A stretch of 64,000 nt of DNA from positions 1-64,000 of the forward strand of contig NZ_JAAKEI010000015.1 of NCBI RefSeq assembly GCF_011039085.1. The letters run 5' to 3'. Source of the stretch: Desulfovibrio sp. ZJ369 (GTDB lineage Bacteria > Desulfobacterota > Desulfovibrionia > Desulfovibrionales > Desulfovibrionaceae). How positions within the stretch are numbered: the first letter of the stretch is position 1; every line of letters begins with the position of its first letter. Shown one piece after another: positions 56,192 to 64,000 of the stretch. Made by a program: the position numbers and the translations under genes. The notes beneath the pieces are model-generated. The model worked only from the letters and a program-made list of their open reading frames with translations, was not told the origin of the DNA and ran no database searches.

Positions 56192-57465
56192 ACGCCGGGC
56201 TCCTGCGCCGGAGGGCCCGGCAGGTCGCGCGGGCTGAGCAGGAACGCGGGGGGCAACGCGGCCGGGGGCCGCGAGCGTGAACCCATGTCTTCCGCTGTGT
56301 CGGCGGCGCGGCAATAGTTTTGCGCGCGCGCCACGGCAAGGCCCTCGCAGTCGCCCAGGGCGCACGCGGCTGCAAAGTCCTCGCACATGCCGTCATAGTT
56401 GCGGCGCAAGAGGCGCACGGCCCCGCGGGCCCGCAGCAGCCGCGCGCGTTCAATGCCCCGGGACGGCGGTTTGGAGCGGGCGGCCAGCGCGCTGCTCAAA
56501 TCGTCTTCGGCAAGAGCCAGTTGCTGCAACCGCCAATGCGCCAAACCGCGGATATGGCGGGCCCGCCCCAGGGCCGGGTCCAGGCGCAGAGCCTCATTGC
56601 AGGATTCCACGCATTGTTGCGGCAGGCCGCTCTGGAGTTGGGCCTCGGCCAGCAAAAGCCGGACACTGGGGCTGTCGGGCGCCAGGCGGGCCGCCTTTTC
56701 AAGCGCCGGCAGAGAGTCCGGGGCCGCCAGCCAGCCGCCGGGAGTCGGCTTCAACGCGGCCTGAGCCAGCCAGAGGCCGTCCAGCCGTTCGCCCATGCGG
56801 GTCCAGTCCGCGCTGGTCCATTGTGCGCCTGTGCAGGCAGAAAGCCGGGCCTTGGGGCTCTCCGCTTCGGGAGGGGCAGCAGGCGAGCCTCCGGGCCAGC
56901 GGCAATTCATGCTGTGCAGCGTTGCCCTGGTCTCCGCCAGGAGCCTGCGCCGGAGTTCAAGCAGTTCCGCATGGCGCAGCGCCATGCGTATTTGCTGCTC
57001 AGGCCGGGGGCGCGGCTCCAGGGTGACCATTGCTTGCAGGGGAGCAGCCTTTTTTGCGTCCGGGGACGAAGCCACTGCGTTATAGAGTTGCGCGGCCAGG
57101 GCCAGGCGTTCTTCCGGGGATACGGCTCCCATCCGTATTTCACGCCGTTGGGGCAGACTGTCTGCGGCCTTGCGCACAGCCGTGAGCCAGGCCGTTGCGC
57201 GGGCATGCGCATAGGCCGCAGCCCAGGGCAGGGATGCGGGAATCTGGCGCATTGCCGCTTCTGTAATCGGCGTGAGCCGCAATGCGGACCGGGGGGGAGC
57301 CTTTTCAGCCGCGGCCTGATCCGTGTCGCGGGCAGACTCGCCAGAGACCGCTGCAGTGGCCTCCCGGCCGCCCGGGAGGAGCTGGCCTGACCAGAGCAGG
57401 GCCACACACAAGGTCAGCGCCGCAAGCCGGGCCAGGGCCGGAAAGGGAAAGCGTGAGGCCTTCAT
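56188..57465 (-). CDS. Exported TPR-repeat protein
   Basis: 425 residues. The N-terminus has a signal peptide-like stretch (LAALTLCVALLWSGQLLPG). The middle is helical and the C-terminal half has TPR-like units (DSPSVRLLLAEAQLQSGLPQQCVESCNEALRLDPALGRARHIRGLAHWRLQQLALAEDDLSSAL). The last 40 residues are Pro-rich. It probably acts as a periplasmic scaffold. It sits six bases after the lipoprotein gene and overlaps the following small gene. Confidence 0.75.
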   Translation of the reverse strand: MKASRFPFPALARLAALTLCVALLWSGQLLPGGREATAAVSGESARDTDQAAAEKAPPRSALRLTPITEAAMRQIPASLPWAAAYAHARATAWLTAVRKAADSLPQRREIRMGAVSPEERLALAAQLYNAVASSPDAKKAAPLQAMVTLEPRPRPEQQIRMALRHAELLELRRRLLAETRATLHSMNCRWPGGSPAAPPEAESPKARLSACTGAQWTSADWTRMGERLDGLWLAQAALKPTPGGWLAAPDSLPALEKAARLAPDSPSVRLLLAEAQLQSGLPQQCVESCNEALRLDPALGRARHIRGLAHWRLQQLALAEDDLSSALAARSKPPSRGIERARLLRARGAVRLLRRNYDGMCEDFAAACALGDCEGLAVARAQNYCRAADTAEDMGSRSRPPAALPPAFLLSPRDLPGPPAQEPGV

Positions 57466-57471
57466 GGCCCT

Positions 57472-58062
57472 TTATTTTTTGGCTTCAATGGCCTGGACGA
57501 TTTTGCGGGTCATGGGCTTGACCAGATCCCGCAGGGTCTCCAGCAAAAGGTTTTCCGCCGCGCTTCCCGATGGCAGGCCGGTGCGGCTCTGTCCCGAATT
57601 GAGCGTTTCGTGCAGGATGCGGCCCTGACGGTTGGCCAGCACATAGTTGACCCGCAGACCCGTGGAAAGTTCCGTGGTCGAGGGTTCGCGCAGCCAGGCT
57701 TCGTCCAGCTGGCCGGTGACCAGGTAGTCAGGGTTGCCGCTGCGGGCCTGCGCCACTGTGGCGGCATAGCTGACCTGCAAGCCGTTTCGGGCCAGCTCGT
57801 CGGCCAGGGCGCGGCTCACCCACTGGGCCACATCGTCGCCGGTCACAAAAGCGCTTTTGTCGCGGCGCACGCCCAGGGTCGTCTGATCCCCGCGCTTGTC
57901 GGCAAAGGTCACCACGCTCACGCGCGGGGCATTGGGGGCGGGCAGCACGGCAGCGTCCAGCGGCGGCGGGGAAAGCAGGCGCACGTTATTACTGGGCCCG
58001 CATGCCGTGAGCAGCAGCGTGGCCAACAGGGAAAATCCGAGAAGCAGACGAAAGTGTTTCAT
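57472..58062 (-). CDS. YajG-like lipoprotein
   Basis: 196 residues. The signal peptide ends with the lipobox LLTAC (Cys near 21). The rest resembles the YajG/LPP20-type lipoprotein fold ([22 protein letters not shown] ... [19 protein letters not shown] ... [12 protein letters not shown]). Such proteins are outer membrane lipoproteins of uncertain role. It is the first gene of the three-gene operon that ends at 55847. Confidence 0.78.
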   Translation of the reverse strand: MKHFRLLLGFSLLATLLLTACGPSNNVRLLSPPPLDAAVLPAPNAPRVSVVTFADKRGDQTTLGVRRDKSAFVTGDDVAQWVSRALADELARNGLQVSYAATVAQARSGNPDYLVTGQLDEAWLREPSTTELSTGLRVNYVLANRQGRILHETLNSGQSRTGLPSGSAAENLLLETLRDLVKPMTRKIVQAIEAKK

Positions 58063-58246
58063 GGCGGCCTCATGGATTGCAAAAGTGGTATTGAGAGTTT
58101 TTCTAAAATATGCTTACGCATACCCGGAAAACAGCCGCCTTGCAAGACGCCGGGGCCGCATGTTAGATTGTGCCTCTGCGCGCCGCGCCTGCCGGATGTG
58201 TGAAGGCAGGCTCAAGAATTGCCGATCTTTTTCAGGAGCCCTGAGC

Positions 58247-59521
58247 ATGATTGATCTCAAGTTGGTGCAAAAACAGCCGGAAGTGCTGGCCAAGGCCCTG
58301 GCCGACCGTCATTCGGATCTGAATGTGGCGGATTTTCAGACCCTGGACGGCCGCCGCCGCGCCTTGCTCGCGGAAGTGGAGGCCCTGAAAAGCAAGCGCA
58401 ACGCGGCTTCGGCCCAGGTGGCGGCCCTCAAGCGCGAGAAGAAGGACGCCACCGCCCTGCTGGCCGAATTGAGCGGCCTTTCCGAGCGGATCAAGGAGCT
58501 GGATGGCGCAACGGCTCAGGCCAAGTCAGACGTGGAGGCCTGGCTGCTGCGTGTGCCCAATATCCCTGACGCTTCGGCGCCTGTGGGCAGGGATGAGACG
58601 GAGAATGTGGAGGTCAGCCGTTGGGGTCGCCCGCGCGTCTTTGACTTCCCGATCCGCGAACACGGCGAACTGGGCGTAAGCCTTGGGGGCCTGGATTTTG
58701 AGCGCGCCGCGCGTCTTACAGGCAGCCGCTTCGTGGTTTCCCTGGGCTGGGCCGCCCGTCTGGAACGGGCGCTGGTCAACTTTTTTCTGGACCGGCACAC
58801 CAGGCACGAGGATTATGTGGAGGTGAGCCCCCCGTATATGGTCAATCGCGGGACCATGACGGGCACAGGCCAGTTGCCCAAATTCGAGGAGGACCTCTTC
58901 AAGCTGCGCGATTGGGAATATTATCTGATCCCCACCGCCGAAGTGCCGCTGACCAATCTGCATGCCGGCGACGTCCTGGACGAGGCGGATCTGCCGCGCG
59001 CCTATTGCGCGGCCACGCCCTGCTTCCGCTCCGAAGCCGGAAGCGCGGGCAAGGATACGCGCGGCCTGATCCGCATGCATCAGTTCACCAAGGTGGAAAT
59101 GGTGCGCTTTGCCCATCCGGATGACAGCTTCAACCAACTGGAATTGATGTGCGGCCATGCCCGGCAGTTGCTGGAGCTGCTGGAACTGCCCTATCGGGTG
59201 ATTACGCTCTGCACGGGCGACATGGGCTTTGGCTCAGCCAAGACCTATGATCTTGAAGTCTGGCTGCCCGCGCAAAAGACCTATCGCGAGATTTCATCCT
59301 GCTCCAATTGCGTGGACTTTCAGGCCCGGCGCGCGGATATCCGCTTCAAGCCCAGGGGCGGCAAGGCCGCCTTTGTTCATACCCTCAACGGATCGGGCCT
59401 GCCCACTGGCCGCAGCATGGCCGCCATCCTCGAAAACGGCCAGCAAAAGGACGGCTCCGTGGTTCTGCCCAAGGCTCTTGTGCCCTATATGGATGGGGTG
59501 GAAAGCATCGAACCGCGCTGA
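58247..59521 (+). CDS. serS: Seryl-tRNA synthetase
   Basis: 424 residues from ATG 58247, with CAGGAG upstream. A long N-terminal coiled coil (residues 30-105) binds the tRNA variable arm. The class II core has [57 protein letters not shown] and [17 protein letters not shown]. The longer frame starting at 57896 overlaps the lipoprotein gene in antisense and is rejected. It is convergent with sdaA. Confidence 0.98.
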   Translation: MIDLKLVQKQPEVLAKALADRHSDLNVADFQTLDGRRRALLAEVEALKSKRNAASAQVAALKREKKDATALLAELSGLSERIKELDGATAQAKSDVEAWLLRVPNIPDASAPVGRDETENVEVSRWGRPRVFDFPIREHGELGVSLGGLDFERAARLTGSRFVVSLGWAARLERALVNFFLDRHTRHEDYVEVSPPYMVNRGTMTGTGQLPKFEEDLFKLRDWEYYLIPTAEVPLTNLHAGDVLDEADLPRAYCAATPCFRSEAGSAGKDTRGLIRMHQFTKVEMVRFAHPDDSFNQLELMCGHARQLLELLELPYRVITLCTGDMGFGSAKTYDLEVWLPAQKTYREISSCSNCVDFQARRADIRFKPRGGKAAFVHTLNGSGLPTGRSMAAILENGQQKDGSVVLPKALVPYMDGVESIEPR

Positions 59522-59552
59522 TCCAGACGGCCGCGCCGCAAAAAGGCGCTTC

Positions 59553-60926
59553 TCAGCCCCTGATTGCCTCGCCCACGGCTTCAGCCAGGCCGCCCAGCGA
59601 GGTTTCCTTGTAGCGGGACTGCAAGTCAATGCCCGTGCGGTACATCACCTCAATAATCTTGTCCAGGGAGACCACCCTCTGGCGGCCGTCTTCCAGGCGG
59701 GAAAGCTGCGCGCAGTTCACGGCGCGCTCGGCGGCCACGCCGTTGCGCTCGATGCAGGGAATCTGCACCAGCCCGCCCACCGGGTCGCAGGTCAGGCCCA
59801 AATTATGTTCCATGCCGATTTCCGCAGCCACTTCCACCTGTTTTACGCTGCCGCCGGTAACCGCGCAATACGCACCCGCGGCCATGGAGCAGGCCACCCC
59901 GACCTCGCCCTGGCAACCCACTTCGGCTCCGGCAATGGAGGCATTGCACTTGTAAAACAGGCCGATGGCCCCGGCTGTGAGCAGAAAATCCCGCTCTCCC
60001 TGTTCCGTGGCGTGCGGATAAAAATTCGTATATTGCAGCAAAACCGCGGGGACGATGCCCGCCGCGCCGTTGGTGGGCGCAGTGACGACCCGGCCGCCGG
60101 AGGCGTTCTCCTCAGCCACGGCAAAGGCGTAGAGCATGGGCCAGAGGCTCAGATCCCGCCTGCCCGCGGCCTGAAGCGCGCTGATCTTGCGCAGCAGATT
60201 GGGGGCTCTGCGGCGCACGTTGTAGCCGCCGGGCAGCACCCCGTCTGTGCAGCAGCCGCGCTCAACGGATTCGCGCATCGTGGTGATGATCCTTTGCAGC
60301 CTTTCGTCCACTTCGGCTTTTGAGCGCCAGAAAAGCTCATTGGTCAGCACGATTTCGGCAATGCTTTTGCCTTCGCGCTCACAGGCGGCAAAAAGCTCCG
60401 CGGCCGTGGCGTAAGGGTATGGCGGCGTTGGATACGCCTCTTGCGGGGCGTCAAAATCCTCTTCCGTGCGGATGAAGCCGCCGCCAACGGAATAGTAGGT
60501 CTTTGCCAGCAGCGCCGTACCGTCAGCGGCAAAGGCGGTAAGGGTCAGGGCATTGGAGTGCCGGGGCAGAAAAAGGCCCTTGTGCGGCAGCATGTCCCGC
60601 GTGTAAAGGAAGGGCACGGCTTTTTCGCCTGCCAGGCGGAGATCGGCATTATTTTTGAGCTCCTGCGTGCGCGCGGCCAGGCGCGCCGGATCCACGCTTT
60701 GCGGCTCCTCCCCTTCCAGGCCGCTGAGCACTGCCCCTGTGGTGCCGTGCCCGTCCCCGGTGAGCGCAAGGGAGCCGTAGAGATCAAGCCGGATGCGCGC
60801 CACGCCGTCCAGCAGGGTCTTTTGGCGCAGCTCGTCGGCAAAGGCCTTGCCCGCCAGCATGGGCCCCACTGTATGCGAGCTGGACGGCCCGATGCCGATT
60901 TTAAAGAGATCAAACACGCTCAGCAT
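59553..60926 (-). CDS. sdaA: L-serine ammonia-lyase, iron-sulfur type, single chain
   Basis: 457 residues. The beta-like N-domain ([22 protein letters not shown]) is fused to the alpha-like domain that carries the [4Fe-4S] cysteines ([37 protein letters not shown]). It deaminates serine to pyruvate and ammonia. The oxygen-sensitive cluster suits an anaerobe. It lies 31 bases from serS, so two serine genes are back-to-back convergent; this may be chance. Confidence 0.96.
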   Translation of the reverse strand: MLSVFDLFKIGIGPSSSHTVGPMLAGKAFADELRQKTLLDGVARIRLDLYGSLALTGDGHGTTGAVLSGLEGEEPQSVDPARLAARTQELKNNADLRLAGEKAVPFLYTRDMLPHKGLFLPRHSNALTLTAFAADGTALLAKTYYSVGGGFIRTEEDFDAPQEAYPTPPYPYATAAELFAACEREGKSIAEIVLTNELFWRSKAEVDERLQRIITTMRESVERGCCTDGVLPGGYNVRRRAPNLLRKISALQAAGRRDLSLWPMLYAFAVAEENASGGRVVTAPTNGAAGIVPAVLLQYTNFYPHATEQGERDFLLTAGAIGLFYKCNASIAGAEVGCQGEVGVACSMAAGAYCAVTGGSVKQVEVAAEIGMEHNLGLTCDPVGGLVQIPCIERNGVAAERAVNCAQLSRLEDGRQRVVSLDKIIEVMYRTGIDLQSRYKETSLGGLAEAVGEAIRG

Positions 60927-61043
60927 GGTTTTTCCTTATGGGTCGTTGTCTCGCGCGGTTTCGCCACTGTGCGGCGCCGGATCCGGCAACTTCGGCGCAG
61001 CTTCTCTTCTGACACAGGAACAGCCCTTGTGCAACGGTATTGT

Positions 61044-61225
61044 AGAGCGTTTTGCCAGAGCGGTTTGCTGCTGAAAACAGCAACCGCTCTGGCGGACGCG
61101 GGAGCGGACGCCCGCGCCGAATGAGCGTCCAGACCGCGTTCTGGACGCGAAATGATGGCAGCGCCGCTTTTGAAATTGAATAATTTCAAAAGCAAAATGC
61201 TCTCATGAAATGAGCAAAACGCTCT
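61044..61225 (-). repeat. Type B composite element nested in a simple palindrome
   Basis: The outer halves AGAGCGTTTTGC (61044-61055) and TCATGAAATGAGC plus AAAACGCTCT (ending 61225) make a complete simple element when joined. Between them lies a complete type B element in reverse orientation (about 61056-61203), starting AGAGCGGTTTGCTGC and ending AAAATGCTC. This is the best evidence in the window that the element moves. Confidence 0.85.
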
Positions 61226-61279
61226 CAAGAGCCCGACCACGCAGGCCACGAGGCGAGAAGGAGAGGGAAGGGGGAAAAG

Positions 61280-61320
61280 CGGCAGCCGGAAGGCGGGTAT
61301 ATTCCGCGTCCCGGCTGCCG
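61280..61320 (-). terminator. Probable terminator of the aconitase-superfamily gene
   Basis: CGGCAGCCGG pairs perfectly with CCGGCTGCCG, 68 bases after the stop (minus strand), followed by CTTTTCCCCC. Confidence 0.55.
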
Positions 61321-61388
61321 AGGCAGCGCCCGGAGTCAGTCCGCATGGGCGGATCTGCCGCAAGGCCGCAGTGTCACGCGGGCTGACT

Positions 61389-63734
61389 TCAGCGCTTCTG
61401 CTCGCGGTTGTAGAAGTTGATCAGGCAGCCGTCCAGAATGATCTGGCGCTCATCGTCGGTGAGCTCCCTGAGGGTCAGGGCGATCTGCTCGCCCCGGCTC
61501 TGGCCGCCTTCCTCGCTCTCATGCACCAGCCAGGCCAGAATGTTGGGACGGGCCTGGCTCACGGCCTGCCGGATGCGCGGGATCACCAGGTAATCTCCCA
61601 CCCGCAGCTGGCCCGCCAGCTCCGCGTCCACCACAAAGGGCAGCATACCCCAGTTGATCAGATTGGAACGGTAGCGCTTTGTGGCATACTCCACGGCCAG
61701 ATTGGCCCAGCCGCCCAGCACCTTCTGGCAGGACGCCGCCTGCTCGCGCGCGGAGCCGTCGCCCGGCCTGAGCGCGAAAATGGTTGAGCCCAGGCCGAAA
61801 TCCGCCAGAGCCGCGTGCCCGTCAATATATTCGTCCATGCCGCAGGGCGCGCAGATCGCCCGCACGCGCGCCAGCAGCCCGGGATCGGCCGGATTGGCCC
61901 GGCGGGTTTGTTCCAGGGCCTGCATGGCTTTGGCCCGCGCCACATAGCCGGGATCCTTGCGGGAGAGCGTGAATTCCGCCAGTTTGACCGGGTTGGAGCG
62001 CAAAGAGGACGTCTCGCCGGAAGGGATCAGCTCGTCCGTGGTGGTCACGGGATCCGTGATCACGCTGGCGATCTGGAGGATCAAATGTTCGGGCAGGGGG
62101 CTCATCGCCGGCCAGTCCGCGATATTCGGACCGAATATCAGCGGGGTTTCCGGCCTGGCCGCGCCAAAGCCGTTGTAGACGCGGCGTTCATAGATGATCG
62201 GCGTAAAGTGGTAGCGCAGATCCACGTCCCTCAGGCCGGCTTCCGTCCAGTCAAGCTCCGTGGCCGCGGTCAGGCGGCCGCCGTTCGCCGCTGTGGCCGC
62301 GATGGAGCGGGCATCCATGAGCGCCACAGCGGCAAGCTGGCCGTTGGCCGGTTTGGAGCCCTCGCGATTGGGAAAGTTGCGGGTCGCGTGGCGGAGGGAC
62401 AGCGCCCCGTGCGCCGGGGTGTCGCCCGCGCCGAAGCAGGGCCCGCAAAAGGCGTTTTTGAGAATGGCCCCGGCGGCCATCAATCTGGCTGCGGAGCTGT
62501 TGTGCAACAGGGCCAGGGCCTGCGGCTCGCTGGCCGGATAGACCGAAAGGCTGAAGGCCATGTTGCCGACGCTCTTGCCGTCCAGAATGGCCGCGGCCAG
62601 GGAGATGTTTTCAAAGGAGCCGCCCGCGCAGCCCGCAATGATGCCCTGATCCGCATGCAGGCGGCCGTCGCGGATTTTGTCCGTGAGTTTGAACCGCGCC
62701 GCGGCGTCGCCGAATTGTTTGCGGGCTTCTTCTTCCACGCTCTTCAGGATTTCTTCGGCATGGCGGTTCAGCTCGGCAATGGGCCAGACGTTGCTGGGAT
62801 GAAACGGCAGGGCGATCATGGCTTGCACAGCGCTCAAATCAACCCTGATCAGCCCGTCATAACAGGCCGGGCCCTGCGGCGCCAGGCGTTTGTAATCCTT
62901 TTCCCGCTGGTGCAGCGCAAGGTAGTCGCGCACCTTTTCGTCGGTCTGCCAGATGGAGGACAGGCAGGCGGTTTCCGTGGTCATCACGTCAATGCCGCAG
63001 CGGTACTCCACCGAGAGATTGGCCACGCCCGGGCCCATGAATTCCATGACCTTGTTTTTCACAAAGCCGTTTTTGAAAACAGCGCCGATGATCGCCAGAG
63101 CCACGTCCTGCGGCCCCACGCCGGGCGCGGGCGTGCCCTCCAGCCAGACGCCCACCACCTCGGGCGCGGGAACGTCGTAGGTTTTGCCCAGCAGTTGTTT
63201 GACCAGCTCTGGCCCGCCCTCGCCAATGCCCATGACGCCCAGCGCGCCGTAGCGGGTGTGGCTGTCCGATCCGAGGATCATGCCCCCGCACGCGGCCATC
63301 ATTTCGCGCACATACTGGTGGATCACGGCCAGATGCGGAGGCACGAAGATGCCCCCGTATTTTTGGGCGGCAGCCAGGCCAAAGAGATGATCGTCCTCGT
63401 TGATGGTGCCGCCCACGGCGCAGAGGCTGTTGTGGCAGTTGGTCAGCGCGTAGGGCACGGGGAATTCCGTCAGGCCGCTGGCCCGCGCGGTCTGGATGAT
63501 GCCCACATAGGTGATGTCGTGGGAGGCCAGGGCGTCAAAGCGCAGGCGCAGGCCCGGCGCGTCAGCGCTGCCGGGGGCCTGCGTGTCGCTGCCTTTATTA
63601 TGGGCGGCCAGGATGGCATGGGCCAGAGTGTTGCGCCGGGCGGCCGCGGGATCTATGCCCCGGGCCGTGGCCTGGTCGGCAGTGAGGATGTGCGCGCCGT
63701 CAATAACCGTGGCGTGTTCAAAAAGCTGGATCAT
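61389..63734 (-). CDS. Aconitase-superfamily hydratase (YbhJ-like)
   Basis: 781 residues. The aconitase fold is recognisable by the cluster cysteines GCAGGSFENI and FCGPCFGAG, and by SDSHTRYGALGVMGIGEGG. The swivel domain is at the C-terminus (NLAVEYATKRYRSNLINWGMLPFVV). The overall sequence follows E. coli YbhJ-type proteins rather than AcnA or AcnB; the substrate of these is not settled. The neighbouring isocitrate-dehydrogenase-like gene suggests a role as aconitase for citrate/isocitrate. Confidence 0.78.
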   Translation of the reverse strand: MIQLFEHATVIDGAHILTADQATARGIDPAAARRNTLAHAILAAHNKGSDTQAPGSADAPGLRLRFDALASHDITYVGIIQTARASGLTEFPVPYALTNCHNSLCAVGGTINEDDHLFGLAAAQKYGGIFVPPHLAVIHQYVREMMAACGGMILGSDSHTRYGALGVMGIGEGGPELVKQLLGKTYDVPAPEVVGVWLEGTPAPGVGPQDVALAIIGAVFKNGFVKNKVMEFMGPGVANLSVEYRCGIDVMTTETACLSSIWQTDEKVRDYLALHQREKDYKRLAPQGPACYDGLIRVDLSAVQAMIALPFHPSNVWPIAELNRHAEEILKSVEEEARKQFGDAAARFKLTDKIRDGRLHADQGIIAGCAGGSFENISLAAAILDGKSVGNMAFSLSVYPASEPQALALLHNSSAARLMAAGAILKNAFCGPCFGAGDTPAHGALSLRHATRNFPNREGSKPANGQLAAVALMDARSIAATAANGGRLTAATELDWTEAGLRDVDLRYHFTPIIYERRVYNGFGAARPETPLIFGPNIADWPAMSPLPEHLILQIASVITDPVTTTDELIPSGETSSLRSNPVKLAEFTLSRKDPGYVARAKAMQALEQTRRANPADPGLLARVRAICAPCGMDEYIDGHAALADFGLGSTIFALRPGDGSAREQAASCQKVLGGWANLAVEYATKRYRSNLINWGMLPFVVDAELAGQLRVGDYLVIPRIRQAVSQARPNILAWLVHESEEGGQSRGEQIALTLRELTDDERQIILDGCLINFYNREQKR

Positions 63735-63816
63735 GGGAGACCTTCTTCCAGATGTTTACGGTGAAGCGCCAAGCGGCACGCCAAAGAAGAAAAATTTTTG
63801 CCGGGAGGGGATACGG

Positions 63817-63843
63817 GGGACGCTTTTTGAAAAAAGCGTCCCT
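63817..63843. terminator. Hairpin in the isocitrate dehydrogenase-hydratase gap
   Basis: The perfect GGGACGCTTTTT/AAAAAGCGTCCC inverted repeat lies 15 bases after the stop of the upstream minus-strand gene. No T-run follows directly, so it may attenuate rather than stop transcription. Confidence 0.5.
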
Positions 63844-63858
63844 CTCCGAAAAAATCCC

Positions 63859-64000
63859 CTACAAATTCTCGCCGATAATCTCGCCGAATTCCCGGCAGCC
63901 GACGACCCGCGCGCCACTGACCTGGGCGGCCAGATCCTCGGTCACGGCCCTGCCCGCAATGGCCTTGCCCACAGCGGCGCGGATGCGTTGCGCCGCCGCG
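63859..64000 (-). CDS. icd: 3' end of an isocitrate dehydrogenase-like gene (runs off window)
   Basis: Only the last 46 codons are visible (…RIRAAVGKAIAGRAVTEDLAAQ, then VVGCREFGEIIGENL and TAG). The ending with VSGARVVGCREFGEII resembles the C-terminus of NADP-type isocitrate dehydrogenases. A related 3-isopropylmalate dehydrogenase cannot be excluded. The adjacent aconitase-superfamily gene supports the assignment. Confidence 0.6.
   Translation of the reverse strand, partial: AAAQRIRAAVGKAIAGRAVTEDLAAQVSGARVVGCREFGEIIGENL

Overview
The window is a gene-dense, GC-rich (about 60% by eye) bacterial chromosome segment. It looks like a Desulfovibrio-type sulfate reducer (Desulfovibrionaceae). 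This rests on an nrfHA periplasmic nitrite reductase beside a sensor/sigma-54 regulator pair, a fused FAD/Fe-S lactate- or glycolate-type dehydrogenase, abundant CxxC/Fe-S proteins and the style of the small conserved proteins. The genus is an inference. I saw no rRNA, tRNA, CRISPR or prophage genes. The only trace of a transposase is a C-terminal fragment at the left edge.

Layout. 1-9.9 kb: IS630-type remnant, universal stress protein, cardiolipin synthase, glmS, ppiD, a small membrane stress protein, a sigma-54 activator with a degenerate receiver, and larB. 9.9-20 kb: a small unknown protein and an M23 peptidase, then a chromosomal origin neighbourhood (DnaA-box-like sites, dnaA, dnaN, gyrB, gyrA). 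20-29.5 kb: a co-directional run of TPR lipoprotein, purF, hisS, aspS, def, fmt, DUF116 and rsmB. 29.6-32.5 kb: parB and parA, split by an opposing zinc-ribbon gene, with a near-consensus parS beside parA. 32.7-36 kb: single-domain receiver, DsbA-like thiol protein, MerR-like regulator, NlpC/P60 lipoprotein. 36-42 kb: nrfHA divergent from a haem-motif hybrid kinase and a sigma-54 regulator (NrfS/NrfR type), with a -24/-12 promoter in the shared intergenic region. 42-50.7 kb: small unknown protein, 1187-residue FAD/Fe-S dehydrogenase, YkgJ-type protein, RNA m5C methyltransferase, FlgO-like/beta-propeller protein. 50.7-64 kb: purD, purE, zinc-ribbon protein, mutL, an envelope operon (YajG-like lipoprotein, TPR protein, small protein), serS convergent with sdaA, an aconitase-superfamily hydratase and the 3' end of an isocitrate-dehydrogenase-like gene.

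The most unusual feature is a family of intergenic palindromic elements, about 20 loci in 64 kb, bounded by AGAGC...GCTCT. There are simple hairpins of about 35 bp and composite elements of about 138 bp (type A, four copies, two per orientation, four hairpins each) and about 148 bp (type B, three copies). One type B copy sits inside a simple hairpin, which suggests mobility. At least nine genes end with a stop codon that is part of the element (TAG|AGC or TAA|AGC). In at least two genes the last residues are encoded by repeat sequence. These elements bracket the DsbA-like gene (inverted pair) and the zinc-ribbon gene between parA and parB (direct pair).
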